NCBI GenBank assembly: GCA_019802505.1
Contig: JAFMOC010000045.1
Location: forward strand, 10,001 to 74,000
Source: Corydoras sp. C115
Taxonomy: Eukaryota > Chordata > Actinopteri > Siluriformes > Callichthyidae
DNA length: 64,000 nt
Direction: 5' to 3'
A program made the position numbers and the translations under genes. The notes beneath the pieces were generated by a model. That model was not told the origin of the DNA, did no database searches, and was given only the letters and a program-made list of their open reading frames with translations. Shown piece after piece: positions 21,201 through 32,869 of the stretch (position 1 is the first letter of the stretch; each line of letters begins with the position of its first letter).

Positions 21201-22340
21201 AAATTACTTCAGTAGGTTATTACTTTTCTCCGGGACATTAAATCTGTAAACATTAATATAGAACAGAATTCAGTTTATGACGGAAAAGCAAGCGCTCGTA
21301 AGGTGGCGGATTGCGTTTTGTCTCCCTCTAGTGGTTACATGTCAATTCGGCAGGTCGCGGCCAGGTCAAGAGAACACTCGATTTTTGTATTTTTATTTTC
21401 TCATAGTTTTGTTTATTGATACAAAACTGTCCAACCAAATATGTTCACAAGAACAACAGTGTGTCGTAACAAAATTCTAAAAATATATTATTTCATGTTA
21501 TTATAAACAGGAGTTCAGTAGTCTGTAGAATAAATCAGCATTCAGCACATTCAGCTCTATGACGGACAACACAGTCGAGTTCACATGCGAGTTATATGGT
21601 CAGGGAAGAGCAACACATCCAACACGGACTGGACCCAGGTCAGTCCAAATCATTATTATTTATTATTATTATTTTTTTACACACATAAGCACACACATGT
21701 AGAATTAAACCGAACGGTAGCATATTCACATATTCGGCGACGGGTGTGAAATACTTTTCGACATAGCACATTTCATTTTCAGTGTTAAGGACAGCAGTCG
21801 TTAATTCTTTTTTTTTCTCGTTAAATTCAGAATCAGTAGGATACATTACACATTCTATAGGATCTCAATTTTTCTTTTTTTTCTCATTGCATTCCATATA
21901 TAGTGTTTACTAAGAAAAAAACTGTATCACAGTTGAATCACTATTTTTTTTTTTGTTTTTTTTTTTGATTCGCTAAAACATTTGAACAGCATCAGTTCTT
22001 ATTTATTCTCACAATTTGGTTGACATTTAGATTCACGAGAACGACGTTCAGGCGATGCCACGTGGCACGGACATAAACTCTGTAGGTTCTGCCCCTGGTG
22101 TAAATGTGCCTGACTAACAACCCGGCCAAAAAGTGTTTTCTTGTCATGTTCTCAACAGGTGCTGCGATTGGCGATAAAGATCAGCAGATTAAAACTGAAT
22201 AAATGAATATATGGCATGTGTGATGCTCGCTCTTGCACATGCTCAGCATCCATGAGACTTTTTAAAATAAACAGCGGAAAAAAAAAAAAAAAAAAAAGAA
22301 AGGTTCCCAGAATTTCCCCCCCCCCATTTAGTTGTAATAT
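21199..22340. other. intergenic or 5' region between dixdc1 and rffl
   Basis: AT-rich with several T and A runs (21945-21966, 22278-22297). Nothing codes convincingly. Confidence 0.4.
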
Positions 22341-22642
22341 GGGCGGCACGGTGGCTTAGTGGTTCCCGGTTCGAATCCCCATCTGGGTGGAGTTTCCATG
22401 TTCTCCCCGTGTCCGCGTGGGTTTCCTCCGGGTTCTCCGGATTCCTCCCACAGTCCAAAAACATGAATCAAGGTCAATTGAGTTCTCCAAATTGCCCCAT
22501 ATAGAGTGTGTGTGTGAGTGAGTGTGTGCCCGGTGATGGATTGGCGCCCTGTCCTGGGTGTATCTGGCCAGCGCCCGAGATGTTCCCCCCCCCCACCGTG
22601 ACCCTAATAGAGGATAAAGCGGGAGATAATGAATGAATGAAT
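22341..22642 (+). mobile_element. SINE copy 16
   Basis: About 27 bp between TTAGTGGTT and CCCGGTTCGAATC are missing, and a 3' segment is deleted at GTTCCCCCCCCCCACC. Confidence 0.92.
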
Positions 22643-23384
22643 ATCTGTAACCAAGCAACCAGCGGGCAAGTGAAGCTCTGCCCATGTCAAACCGGCAGGG
22701 GACATGCGTTCTCCAGGTGATTCTAAAAGCCCAATCTGTTTTTCAATCAAAATGTTAGTAATGGAGACGTAGCCTAAAGCATTGAGACTTAACGAACATG
22801 TCATTAGTGAGCGTGTCAGCGGTGTCGTTTTGTACAGTGGTGCCAAAGTCTCTTTCGTTCGTTTGGGCGAGAACAAAATCTACGTGAGCGTATATCTGCA
22901 AAACAAGACGTTTACAAAGCTACATTCGTCTCTGGTGCTTAGTGGCGACGTCGTACCGGGACAAACAGCAACATCTACGCCGTACATTCAGAAGCGAGAG
23001 AATGCGAAATGATAAAACAACGCGACCCAAAGCAACGCAACGGAGAGGTCGCATTATCCACGATTGATGGAGAAACTCATTACAGCTTATTTACAGTACA
23101 ATGCATCAGAATAACCGTCAGCCGTGGATAAGTGGACGTGTGGGCAGTAATAAGAGCACCACGTGACTCACAGAGGAGGCTAGTGTTACGGCAGTGAGCA
23201 ATTAATGGAAGACCACGGAAAACTCCAGAAAGCATTAAGTCTTCGGGCTGGAAAAAGGATCAAATCAAGACGGAGGGAAAAGACACCCACGCTTAGCGCG
23301 GTGTCGGCCAGCTCACAGCCACCGGGTGCTGGGATAGGATCTAGCACCTTCCGTGACCTAAATTGGGATACGCATGTTGGAGAA
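22643..23384. other. intergenic unique sequence
   Basis: Open frames of 76-90 codons occur on both strands but have no recognisable family or splice context. Confidence 0.35.
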
Positions 23385-23706
23385 TTCATTCATTCATTCA
23401 TTATCTCCCGCTTTATCCTATAGTAGGGTCGCGGTGGGGTTCCCCATGCCCATCCAGGGGAGAACGTTTCAGGCGCTGGGCAGATAGACCCAAGACAGGG
23501 CGCCAATCCATCACTGGGCACACGCTCTAAATGGGGCAATTTTTGGAGAACTCAATTGACTTGATCCATGTTTTTTGGACTGTGGGAGGAAACCGGAGAA
23601 CCCGGAGGAAACCCACGCGGACACGGGGAGAACATGGAAACTCCACCCAAATGGGGATTCGAACCAGGAATCCCCAGCGCTGAAAGGAGAACGTGCCGAA
23701 CCACTT
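23385..23706 (-). mobile_element. SINE copy 17, head truncated
   Basis: Inverted. It ends at CCGAACCACTT without the GGCGGCACGG head and lacks part of the TG-rich segment. Confidence 0.92.
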
Positions 23707-24117
23707 CTTGGAGAACGAACGAGTAAATACGTCATTACAGCAGGAGGAAAGGGAAATTGGAATGTCTGCTTGAGTAGAAAAGGTGATCCGAGGAGTTTGC
23801 TCTGTAAGTCTCACGAGAAGCATTTAGGGAAACGCTCGGCATCCTAAACGTAGCACCTTATTATTGGCATGCACATGCAGCCTACAGAACGCCGTCTCCT
23901 CATCTGCAGTCGGGAAGGTTGATGCATAGCTGAAGTTAAACCGCCCGAGACACTAAGAAGCTGCCATCCACAGTGTATCCAACGCATCTGAGGGGGAACC
24001 GAAGTCAAACGCAAGTCAAACGCAACCTAACGGAACGGCTGGCGCTCAGATTACGGCAGGTTCGTGGGTCTTACACCAATCGTTTTTATTTTTTTATCTC
24101 CCACATATCTTTAATTA

Positions 24118-24985
24118 CCGTATTTTCCGGACTATGAGGCGCACTTAAAAGCCTAAAAATTTCCCCGAAATCGGACGTGCGCCTTATACGTGTACTGAGT
24201 TCCAAAATCTATAAAAGTGTTGTTGTGCGACCGGGTGTTTTTTTTTCCACACTTCACCGTCCCTGCTGGTCTGTGACTCCATGCGCGCTCATCTCACAGA
24301 CAACGTGAAAAGCCGAGTGAAGAAAATGAATTCGGAGCTCGCCGTCATTCCGGGAGGATTAAATAAAGAACTGCGACCGCTGGACATTGGGGTAAACGGG
24401 GCGTTTAAAGTAAAGTCGCGGGCGGCGTGGGAGCGATGGATGATAGACGCGAACACACGTTTACTAAAACTCGGGAGGCGGCGGCGGGGCGAGTTACGCC
24501 ACCGTCTGTGAATGGGTTGTGGACGCCCGGGCCGAGGTTTCTGCCGTGACCGTCATCCGAGCTTTGGCGAAAGCCGGCGTCGTCGCCGAACGGCCGCCCG
24601 GAGACGAGACGGACTCGGACATCGATGAGAGGGAACACCGGAGTGCTCGATAGAGAACCAGCTTTTTAATTCAGACACAGAAGACGAGGACGCTGATGGA
24701 TTTGTGGGAGAAGAGAGATTAAAATAATGTGTGTTTTGTCAAATAGAATAAACTTCAATTATAAATCAGCATTCTGCATCCTTTACTTTTCTTGTAGATC
24801 ATATGTTTTAGCGAGTGCCTTATAATACGCTGCCGTACAGAGTAAGTACCGTACAGAAATAGAGTCCCTAATTCAGACTGCGCCTTAGAGTACGGTGCCT
24901 TATACGTGGCTCAAATACAGAAATAGACCCCGTAATGCAGACCGAGCCTTAAAATACGGTGCGCCTCATGGTCCGGAAAATACGG
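24118..24985. mobile_element. pogo/Tigger-like DNA transposon remnant
   Basis: Terminal inverted repeats read CCGTATTTTCCGGACTATGA at the left and the complement of CCGTATTTTCCGGACCATGA at the right. TA sits on both sides (24116-24117, 24986-24987), the Tc1/mariner/pogo target. The inside holds a broken transposase end. At 868 bp it is far shorter than an autonomous element. Confidence 0.88.
24281..24653 (+). pseudogene. pogo-like transposase C-terminal fragment, frameshifted
   Basis: The first frame reads NSELAVIPGGLNKELRPLDI, a hallmark of the pogo/Tigger DDE domain end, and continues RAAWERWM. After about 24480 the homology moves to another frame (GASYATVCEWVVDA, then VIRALAKAGVVAERP) and ends at TAG 24651-24653. 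The DDE catalytic region upstream is absent, so it is a dead remnant. Confidence 0.85.
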
Positions 24986-25242
24986 TAAGTCTTTATATAT
25001 TTAGGTATTAATACTAAGTATTATACTTCTTCTAAACTCACCAACATTCGAAGAGGTGCTCGATAAACGTAAAGAGGTGCTGTGTCTGTACAACTGGTTA
25101 TTTATATTAAGAAACCTCATTTTTATATTAAGATCCTCACAGATGAGACATCAGGTTTAGGTGAAGGACCATTTTCAACACCTGCAGTAACGACGGCATG
25201 TCTGTGTTGTGCTAACATGCATAAATGAGGCACAGTGGTGTC

Positions 25243-25445
25243 GAGGGTACGGTGGCGCAGCAGTTAGGGTGTGGGTTCATCAAGCTGAAGGTTGTCAGCT
25301 TCAACCCCAGGGCCACTGAAGTCACCGACGTGGGTCCTTCAGGAAGGCCCTTAACCTTCATTGCTCAAAAGGTGCTTTACGACCAACCCGGTGCTCTGAG
25401 CCCAACCGATAAGTTAGGATACTTTGGATATAAGCTCCCCTCATC
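25243..25445 (+). mobile_element. tRNA-like repeat, type B, diverged
   Basis: Head GGTACGGTGGCGCAGCAGTT, CTGAAGGTTGTCAGCTTC and CTTAACCTTCATTGCTC. The 3' end is altered to CTTTGGATATAAGCTC. Confidence 0.75.
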
Positions 25446-26526
25446 ACCTCACGACAATCCCGATAATGGTCCACCACCTAAACGACACCTCGGCTGTGGT
25501 GATCTTAACAGTGTGACTTTTCTAAATCTGCTCCAAATTTCATGCTTTAGTGTCGTATAATACTGAAAAGACAACCATTTAGCTTCTTTCCCTTAAAAGT
25601 AAAGATAATAGATTTCAGAGGTTTGCTGCCCTCTCTGGTGGAAGTATGCAATTACACGAACAGTCTAAGAGTCTTAACTCCTCCAGCGCTGTGTCTGAGA
25701 CTGTGCCACTGAATTGTCGGATGAATTTGGTTCAATATTAGGAAGAGATATTAAAGGTTTATCAGAGCAGCTCAGTTCAACAACCAACAATAAGCACCTG
25801 AACTTATTTTACACGTAAAATGTGACATAATGTTGTTTTTCAAAAGTCAGAATGTCACGATTAACATGTGTGTGTGTAAGGAAACTGATCAAACCCGGTC
25901 CCAAATCCCACTGCCTGCCCTGTTTTAGTCCTGTCTAGAGGATTGGGGTTAGTTGGGGGGTAGATAAACACCTGATGTGCAGGGCAACAGGCTGGCAGGA
26001 CCAGAGTTGGTAAAATGGTGTCTTAATTATCGGTGATATGTTGAATTTAGTTTGTTGTGTTAACCTGATTTAAGCCTTCAGCATGGTTCCAGTCGTGGTA
26101 CCAGTGACAGTCCGGCCTGTACTAGGTAGCCATGTTGATAAACTGAAAATATTTAAACATCTAGTAAAGATGAAGGTTTAATGTACTTAAAAGCCAATGT
26201 TTAATTGGTCAGAAGTTGCAGTATAAATGTATAAACGTAATGGCTCTGATTGGTTTGATTGCTTTGTTGTTGTTGTTTTTTTTTAGATGTTATATGACCA
26301 GCACGGCAGACGGCAGTTTGTTCCGGGAGGGGTTCAATCTCATCTGTAACACAAAACCCCAAAAACAACCCCAGAAGACGTTCTGAATAAAACATAGAAA
26401 TAAAAAAAAAAAAACGTGGGTGAGGCCTCACAACTGTCAGCGACTCCACACACAGGACACAGGACGGAATGTGAGTGTGTATTAGGACAGAACAGCAGGC
26501 GCTCCGGTTTCGGGCGGGGAGCGTCC
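25446..26526. other. rffl 3' flank and probable 3' UTR
   Basis: AT-rich unique sequence with A/T runs at 26278 and 26402. No further gene recognised. Confidence 0.4.
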
Positions 26527-26711
26527 TCAGGACCTGAAGACGTGCACGGCCCGTACCACGTACTGTCTGCAGATGGGGCACTCGCTCATCCTCTTGCCAC
26601 ACTTGCTACAGGTGACCATGTGTCCGCACTCCAGCAGCACACAGTCGATGGGGGAGTCCATGCAGATCTTGCACAGGTTGTCCTCCTGGCCGCTGGGCTC
26701 GGCTGGTTCAG
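26527..26711 (-). CDS. rffl: rffl last exon, C3HC4 RING finger
   Basis: The 185-nt exon begins EPAEPSGQEDNLCKIC and stops at TGA (26527-26529) after VFRS. All eight zinc ligands of the RING are present. As in dixdc1 exon 19, an (AC)n tract on plus (UG repeat in the transcript) lies directly against the acceptor. Confidence 0.93.
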
Positions 26712-28312
26712 CTACGCACACACACACGCACACACACACGCACACACACACACACAGAAGCACGGTCTGACTCCACTTCATGCATTTGTAGGTTGTTTGC
26801 AGATGATGCCCATTTGCAGAGTGCCATTCTAGGACTCACCCAGGTTGTGATGGTCCTTCTGGTCATTAAAGAGTCGCGTGACCCTCTCCATCAGCTCCCA
26901 CTTCTCACAGCAGCCTTGGTAGTTGACAAAATTGCGCGACAGGATTTCCTTCAGCTGCCGTACGCTTAGCCCCTCGACGTCCTCCACGCTGGTCAGGTCA
27001 GACAGCGAGGCCTTGCGACTGTGCGCCTGAGTCTCCTCGCTCTCTGAGGACTGATGTAGAGACAACCACCGGGTCAGAAAAATCCAAGACGAGAACGTCA
27101 ACAATGATGAGGGTATTTAAAGAAAAGAACTGGGGCAGTTGGCATTCCACATTTTAGAGTACTATGTCATCTCTTGGCGGCACAGTGGCTTAGTGGGTTG
27201 CATGTTCTCCTCTCAGCACTAGGGGTTTCCCGGTTCGAATCCCCGTGTTCTCCCCGTGTCCGCCCTCCGGGTTCTCCGGTTTCCTCCCACAGTCCAAAAA
27301 ACAAGGATCAAGTCAATTGAGAGCTCCAAATTTGCCCCATATAGAGTGTGTCTGTGTGAGTGAGTGAGTGTGTGCCCAGCGATGGATTGGCGCCCTGTCC
27401 TGGGTGTATCTGCCCAGCGCCCGAAACGTTCTCCCCTGGATGGGCATGGGGAACCCCCCCCCCGCGACCCTAATAGAGGATAAAGCGGGAGATAAATGAA
27501 TGAATGAATGTTATGACTTTCCGTGGTACTACAAGGACGCCCAGGTCTCTACCTGACATGCCATATGGATGGAGGTGGGGCAGTAATTATAGACTATTTT
27601 ACCTCCTCCTCCTCGTCATCATCCTCTTCATCCTCATCTTCACCCTCCTCCTCCTCCTCCTCAGTAAGGGAATCTGGCTCCTCTGCTGCCTGGGAGGAAG
27701 GCGCACGGGATCCGGACACGTCCGGATCGGCCGACCGGGTGACGGAGTGACTGCTGCCGTCGCTGCTACCGTTACTGCTGCTGCTGGGCGTGTGCTGGTC
27801 CAGTACCAGTTCCACCAGTTCCTCCTTCTCACGGCACATGTGTGTTGGAATGTCATGAAGGTGCAGATAGTCGCGCAGCTCCTTCACCTTCAGACGCATC
27901 AGCTCCGAGCGCTCGAAGCGCGTCCCTGCAAAGCGCCGGCACGTGAGGCACAGCGCAGGCCTCAGCTCCGGCTGCATCCAGCAGCGGCTGCAGAACGGTT
28001 TCTTGCAGTCTGCGCACACATGCTGCGAGCGAGGAGTCAGGGTTAGGTTAGGTCCTGCACCTGCACCTTTTTTTTTAATACAACCTGCAATATTGCTGTT
28101 CTGAGGTCAAACCCAGGTGGTTGTACAGTCAGGCTTACCCTCCTCGCAGCATCCAGCTGCTCCCCACAGGCCTTGCACAGGTGGTCGGGTGATGGAGACG
28201 GGCTGAAACCCGAGTTGGTGTAGGCCTGCTGCCATGAGCTGCTGTTTTCTTCCACGGTGGCGGTCGTTTGCTGCACAGAGCCGGTTACAACAGCAGGCTC
28301 GCACGCCCCTTC
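26527..28312 (-). CDS. rffl: RING E3 ligase, RFFL (rififylin)/RNF34 family, 5' partial
   Basis: The family comprises E3 ubiquitin ligases with an N-terminal FYVE-like zinc finger, SAP-like helices and a C-terminal C3HC4 RING, acting on caspases, p53 and endosomal cargo. Exons in order are 28139-28312, 27603-28022, 26840-27050 and 26527-26711, all phase-consistent, giving 329 residues. Visible features are CKACGEQLD plus HVCADCKKPFC and CLTC (zinc finger), LKVKELRDYLHLHDIP and SVRQLKEIL (helical repeats), a Ser-rich then acidic linker with about 20 Glu/Asp, and the RING CKICMDSPIDCVLLECGHM ending ECPICRQYVVRAVHVFRS. The RING (CKICMDSPID) and WELMERVTRL favour RFFL, while the acidic run and RQYVVR recall RNF34. 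The short exon carrying the start codon was not found upstream. Confidence 0.9.
26714..26757. repeat. (AC)n microsatellite at a 3' splice site
   Basis: CA/CG-interrupted dinucleotide run on plus. It reads UG in the rffl transcript and abuts the acceptor of the RING exon. Confidence 0.95.
27176..27510 (+). mobile_element. SINE copy 18 in rffl intron
   Basis: Core deletion between CGAATCCCC and GTGTTCTCCCCG. It lies between the rffl acidic-linker exon and the next exon. Confidence 0.93.
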
Positions 28313-28362
28313 CTGGTGAGAAAGAAGATGTGCATATACAGGAATGTATATAAAATTTATAC

Positions 28363-28753
28363 TAGGGGTGTCTTCAACTAAGGATTTTCATAGTCGAATC
28401 TGATTCGTCAGATTTTCCCTATAGTCGACTGATAGTCGAATCAGTTAAAATTTCACCACAAGATGGTGCTATAAGCGTGGTTGTTAAAAAAGTTTTTTTA
28501 TATATATTTTACTTGTTTTTCTAACAAAAGAAAACCTTTTTTTGTTTGTTTTTCTAGAAATTAGGATGATTTTATTTGACAAAAGGCTATATATATAACG
28601 AAAACAAAGACATTTCATGTAAAAACTAATGCTTAGCAGCAGCCATGGGCGCCCCCATGTGGTCAAAATGGTACATTCGACTATGAGGTTCATAGTCGAC
28701 TACGGTTCTCCGAATCGAATCGTCGAATCAGCGAATATTGCAGCTCACCCCTA
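28363..28753 (+). mobile_element. hAT-like MITE copy 1
   Basis: Ends TAGGGGTG...CACCCCTA with perfect 8-bp duplication ATTTATAC (28355-28362, 28754-28761), the hAT signature. Sub-terminal GTCGACTAT/ATAGTCGAC motifs occur at both ends, and there is no coding capacity. It lies just upstream of the first rffl exon found. Confidence 0.93.
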
Positions 28754-28987
28754 ATTTATACGTTCAGAACTTATAGATGCTTAAAACATGTTCAGCTGCA
28801 GAACATTAAACTAAGACGATTAAAATCACTCATACTATGAAATAAACAGAAATAAAAAAATCATTTTAGTGGAAAGTAACCACATAATAATAAAGACACC
28901 TTTAATCTGAGGATTTAACTTTGATGTGTAGCATGTGAGGTCTATATTGTTTATTAACCTTTAGGAACTTAATTCAGACACACTGGA

Positions 28988-29272
28988 CTCACATATAGTT
29001 TTCCAGTTGTTAGTTTTTCCATTTGTTTAGTATCTGGACATGGCTGTCCTACACTGTTGTTGCTGCCTGGCCGCTCAAGGAGGACGAGTCCCCCACTGAG
29101 TCTTGGTCCTCCCAAGGTTTCTTCCTTAAATAACAACATAACAGGGAGTTTTTCCTTGCCACTGTCGCTTCGGCTCGCTCTTTGGGGGTTTAAAGGCTTT
29201 TCATTCTGTAAAGCTGCTTTGTGACGATGTACTGTTGTAAAAAGTGCGACAGAAATAAATTACTTGACTTGA
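28988..29272 (+). repeat. dispersed fish repeat, 3'-end type A
   Basis: Contains CTTGGTCCTCCCAAGGTTTC, then GTAAAGCTGCTTTGTGACGA and a 3' end GACAGAAATAAATTACTTGA. This arrangement is common at the 3' ends of interspersed repeats in fish. A relative lies at 54258-54372. Confidence 0.7.
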
Positions 29273-29537
29273 ACATAAGGCAGAGTGTGATGCTGGTTAA
29301 GAGCAGGTTAAGAGAACATTACAGAACAGAACAGAAAAGTAATGGAAATTAAGGGAATAAAAAAACTATGCAGAGCTACATATGTGCATCTGTTTGGTGT
29401 TTGTGACTGAAAAAATCTAATAAAGAGGCTGTTGAGTGTTACTAGACTTTTATCACCTATTACTATTAAGTAGTTATTACTATCACTACCTATTACTATT
29501 CTTAATCTTAAGAAGTAGCCGATTGTACTAATCAGCA

Positions 29538-29566
29538 TAATAATAATAATAATAATAATAATAATA
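29538..29566. repeat. (AAT)n microsatellite
   Basis: About nine AAT units leading directly into the head of SINE copy 19. Confidence 0.95.
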
Positions 29567-29920
29567 GGGCGGCACGGTGGCTTAGTGGTTTAGCACGTTC
29601 TCCTCTCAGCACTAGTGATTCTCAGTTCGAATCCCCATCTGGGTGGAGTTTCCATGTTCTCCCTGTGTCCGCGTGGGTTTCCTCTGGGTTCTCCGGTTTC
29701 CTCCCACAGTCCAAAAACATGGATCAAGTCAATTGAATTCTCCAAATTGCCCCATATAGAGTGTGTATGTGTGAGTGAGTGTGTGCCCAGCGATAGATTG
29801 GCGTCCTGTCCTGGGTGTATCTGCCCAGCGCCCGAAACGTTCTCCCCTGGATGGGCAAGGGGAACCCCCCCCCCGCGACCCTAATAGAGGATAAAGCAGA
29901 AGATAATGGATGGATGGAAT
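29567..29920 (+). mobile_element. SINE copy 19
   Basis: Full-length with a (TGGA)n tail variant. It is followed after about 21 bp by copy 20. Confidence 0.94.
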
Positions 29921-29941
29921 AATAATAATAATTGTAAGTGA

Positions 29942-30296
29942 AGGGCGGCACGGTGGCTTAGTGGTTTAGCATGTTCTCCTCTCAGCACTAGGGATTCCCG
30001 GTTCGAATCCCCATCTGGGTGGAGTTTCCATGTTCTCCCTGTGTCCGCGTGGGTTTCCTCCGGGTTCTCCGGTTTCCTCCCATAGTCCAAAAACATGGAT
30101 CAAGGTCAATTGAATTCTCCAGATTGCCCCATATAGAGTGTGTTTGTGTGCGTGAGTGTGTGCCCAGCGATAGATTGGCGTCCTGTCCTGGGTGTATCTG
30201 CCCAGCGCCCGAAACGTTCTCCCCTGGATGGGCATGGGGAACCCCCCCCACGACCCTAATAGAGGATAAAGCGGGAGATAATGAATGAATGAATGA
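29942..30296 (+). mobile_element. SINE copy 20
   Basis: Full-length, flanked by ATTGTAAGTGA (29931-29941, 30297-30307). Confidence 0.95.
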
Positions 30297-30639
30297 ATTG
30301 TAAGTGATTATTAATTTCACACTGAACATAAAGGATGTTAAAGACGCATCACATTCCAAAATCCTAAAAACGTCTTGTTCTTTTTGTCAGCACACATGAG
30401 AAACTGATTATAACAGATTAAAGTCAGATTAAACTGTCATCTGAAACGCCATAACTGAGCACATCTGGATCGTGTGTTCCCAGCTGTGCCGGCTAATTAG
30501 CCATGAAGTCTTTTAATAATGTTAATAGCGCGTTTGAGATTTAAACGTACGTTTGTTTGTAAATAATACGATCATGTAAACGAAATTAAAAGCAAAATCT
30601 AGATCGTTTATTTTGTTCCGATTAAAACGATGATACAAC

Positions 30640-31040
30640 ACACGGTAAGGTGTTGGGCTGTGTCCCCAATGCCTTCACGCGCCCTTCGTAGGTGTGCTAC
30701 GTACAGTAGGGCGGCGTTACGTCAGCCCCTAAAAACCAGTGCACTAGATGCGACGTGGCACTGAAATTGGGACGCGGCCGGGGTGATGCAGCACGCTATG
30801 CTAACGCGCGGACGGGTTCGTACCGTGATGTTCGGCTGTGAAGCTCCTCAGCGGCCGTCATCTCGCGCTTCCGAAAGCATCGCGGAGCATCTCATACACT
30901 CACAACCGAGGACTTCAAAGAGCGCCGCCGACAGCGTTAGCACTGAGCCACTGAGTCGACTCTCCACTCAGCGACTCGTAAAGGACGTGCGAACAAACGA
31001 ACCGATTCGCTTCTCATGAACGATTCGTAGCACAAGAATG
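30640..31040. promoter_or_regulatory. CpG-rich unique block, possible rffl promoter
   Basis: This unique stretch is rich in CpG and contains TTACGTCA (a CRE-type half-palindrome, near 30717) and a cluster of CG dinucleotides. It lies about 2.4 kb upstream of the first rffl exon found. No exon is identifiable in it, so the link to rffl is inference from position and composition. Confidence 0.3.
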
Positions 31041-31140
31041 GACGGTCACGAAGGAGTCGACTCTCCCATTTGAGCTCTGTAACTGATTTGAGGAGATTCC
31101 GCTGTTTGCGTCACACTATGTATTATATATATATATATAT

Positions 31141-31482
31141 TCATTCATTCATTATCTCCCGCTTTATCCTCTATTAGGGTCGCGGTGGGGTTCCCCATGC
31201 CCATCCAGGGGAGAGCGTCTCGGGCGCTGGGCGGATAGACCCAGGACAGGGCGCCAATCCATCGCTGGGCACACACTCACTCACACAGACACACTCTATA
31301 TGGGGCAATTTGGAGAATTCAATTGACTTGATCCATGTTTTTGGACTGTGGACTGTTTTTGGACCCGGAGGAAACCCACGCGGACACGGGGAGAACATGG
31401 AAACTCCACCCAGATGGGGTTTCGAATCGGAAATCCCTAGTGCTGAGAGGAGAACGTGCTAAACCACTAAGCCACCGTGCCG

Positions 31483-31484
<2 letters not shown>
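31141..31484 (-). mobile_element. SINE copy 21
   Basis: Inverted, between TA repeats. It has a small local rearrangement at GGACTGTGGACTGTTTTTGGACC. Confidence 0.93.
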
Positions 31485-31515
<31 letters not shown>

Positions 31516-31532
31516 TTCCTTTTTCTTTTCTT

Positions 31533-31868
31533 TTATCTTCCGCTTTATCCTCTATTAGGGTCGCGGGGGAGGGGGGGGGTTCCCCATGCCCATCCAGGGG
31601 AGAACGTCTCAGGCGCTGGGCAGATACACCCAGGACAGGGCGCCAATCCATCGCTGGGCACACACTCACTCACACAGACACACTCTATATGGGGCAATTT
31701 GGAGAACTCAATTGACTTGATCCATGTTTTGGGACTGTGGGAGGAAACCGGAGAACCCGGAGGAAACCCACGCGGACACGGGGAGAACATGGAAACTCCA
31801 CCCAGATGGGGTTTCGAATCAGAAATCCCTAGTGCTGAGAGGAGAACATACTAACCACTAAGCCGCCC
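31533..31868 (-). mobile_element. SINE copy 22, tail lost
   Basis: Starts at TATCTTCCGCTTTATCC without a (TGAA)n tail, after a TTTTCTTTTCTTT stretch. The head is short of its last bases. Confidence 0.92.
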
Positions 31869-31929
31869 ATATATATGTATATATATAAATGTTTAAAAAA
31901 TGTTAATAATTTTTTTTTATTTATGTATA

Positions 31930-31931
31930 TA

Positions 31932-31996
<65 letters not shown>
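31930..31996. repeat. (AT)n microsatellite
   Basis: Long AT run in AT-rich unique sequence. Confidence 0.95.
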
Positions 31997-32001
<5 letters not shown>

Positions 32002-32429
32002 TAACATTTTCATCTAGCTTTACTTGATCACGAGATAATATAGACTATATAATATATAATACAATATAATTTATGTAAATGCAAAGTATATATATTTTTA
32101 GATTTTTTTTTTTTTTTTTGGAACATAAATAAATCCCATAAGGAACTAACGACATTCATATTGTAATTTTCATCAAATCCATTCGGCAGTCGATTCTAAA
32201 GTTTATAAGATTGTTTAAAAAGAGTGTTCGATATACCTAAAGATTCTGGCTCCCTCCTACAAGCCAGGTTGAGTCACGTGTTTTGCTCATCGTTCCCATG
32301 GTGATGATGATGATGATGAAGAAGATGATGAAGAAGATGTTGCCTAAACACCTTAAAATGGGGTACCACCACCAGCTGGGTGGCTGTAGGAATAACAGTG
32401 TCCATGTTTCTACCAGGACGATGGGTTTT

Positions 32430-32432
<3 letters not shown>

Positions 32433-32463
<31 letters not shown>
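32433..32463. repeat. (AC)n microsatellite
   Basis: About 15 CA units following TTTTCCTC. Confidence 0.95.
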
Positions 32464-32465
<2 letters not shown>

Positions 32466-32508
32466 CAGCTGACTTCAGAGAAATTATTATTTTACTGATT
32501 ATTTCTAG

Positions 32509-32856
32509 GGCGGCACGGTGGCTTAGTGGTTTAGCATGTTCTCCTCTCAGCACTAGGGATTCCCAGTTCGAATCCCCATCTGGGTGGCGTTTCCGTGTTC
32601 TCCCCGTGTCCGCGTGGGTTTCCTCCGGGTTCTCCGGTTTCCTCCCACAGTCCAAAAACATGGATCAAGTCAATTGAGTTCTCAAAATTGCCCCATATAG
32701 AGTGTGTTTGTGTGAGTGAGTGTGTGCCCAGAGATGAATTGGCGCCCTGTCCTGGGTCTATCTGCCCAGCGCCTGAAACGTTCTCCCCTGGATGGGTATG
32801 GGGAACCCCACCGCGACCCTAATAGAGGATAAAGCGGGAGATAATAAATGAATGAA
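32509..32856 (+). mobile_element. SINE copy 23
   Basis: Full-length, flanked by TGATTATTTCTAG (32496-32508, 32857-32869). Confidence 0.95.
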
Positions 32857-32869
32857 TGATTATTTCTAG

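Noticed and set aside
22604..22876. 90-codon minus frame with ALGYVSITNILIEKQIG
   Set aside because: Unique but without family match, splice signals or conserved residues; insufficient for a gene call.
27504..28046. 180-codon plus-strand frame
   Set aside because: It is antisense to the rffl linker exon, whose frame has clear homology and splice sites.
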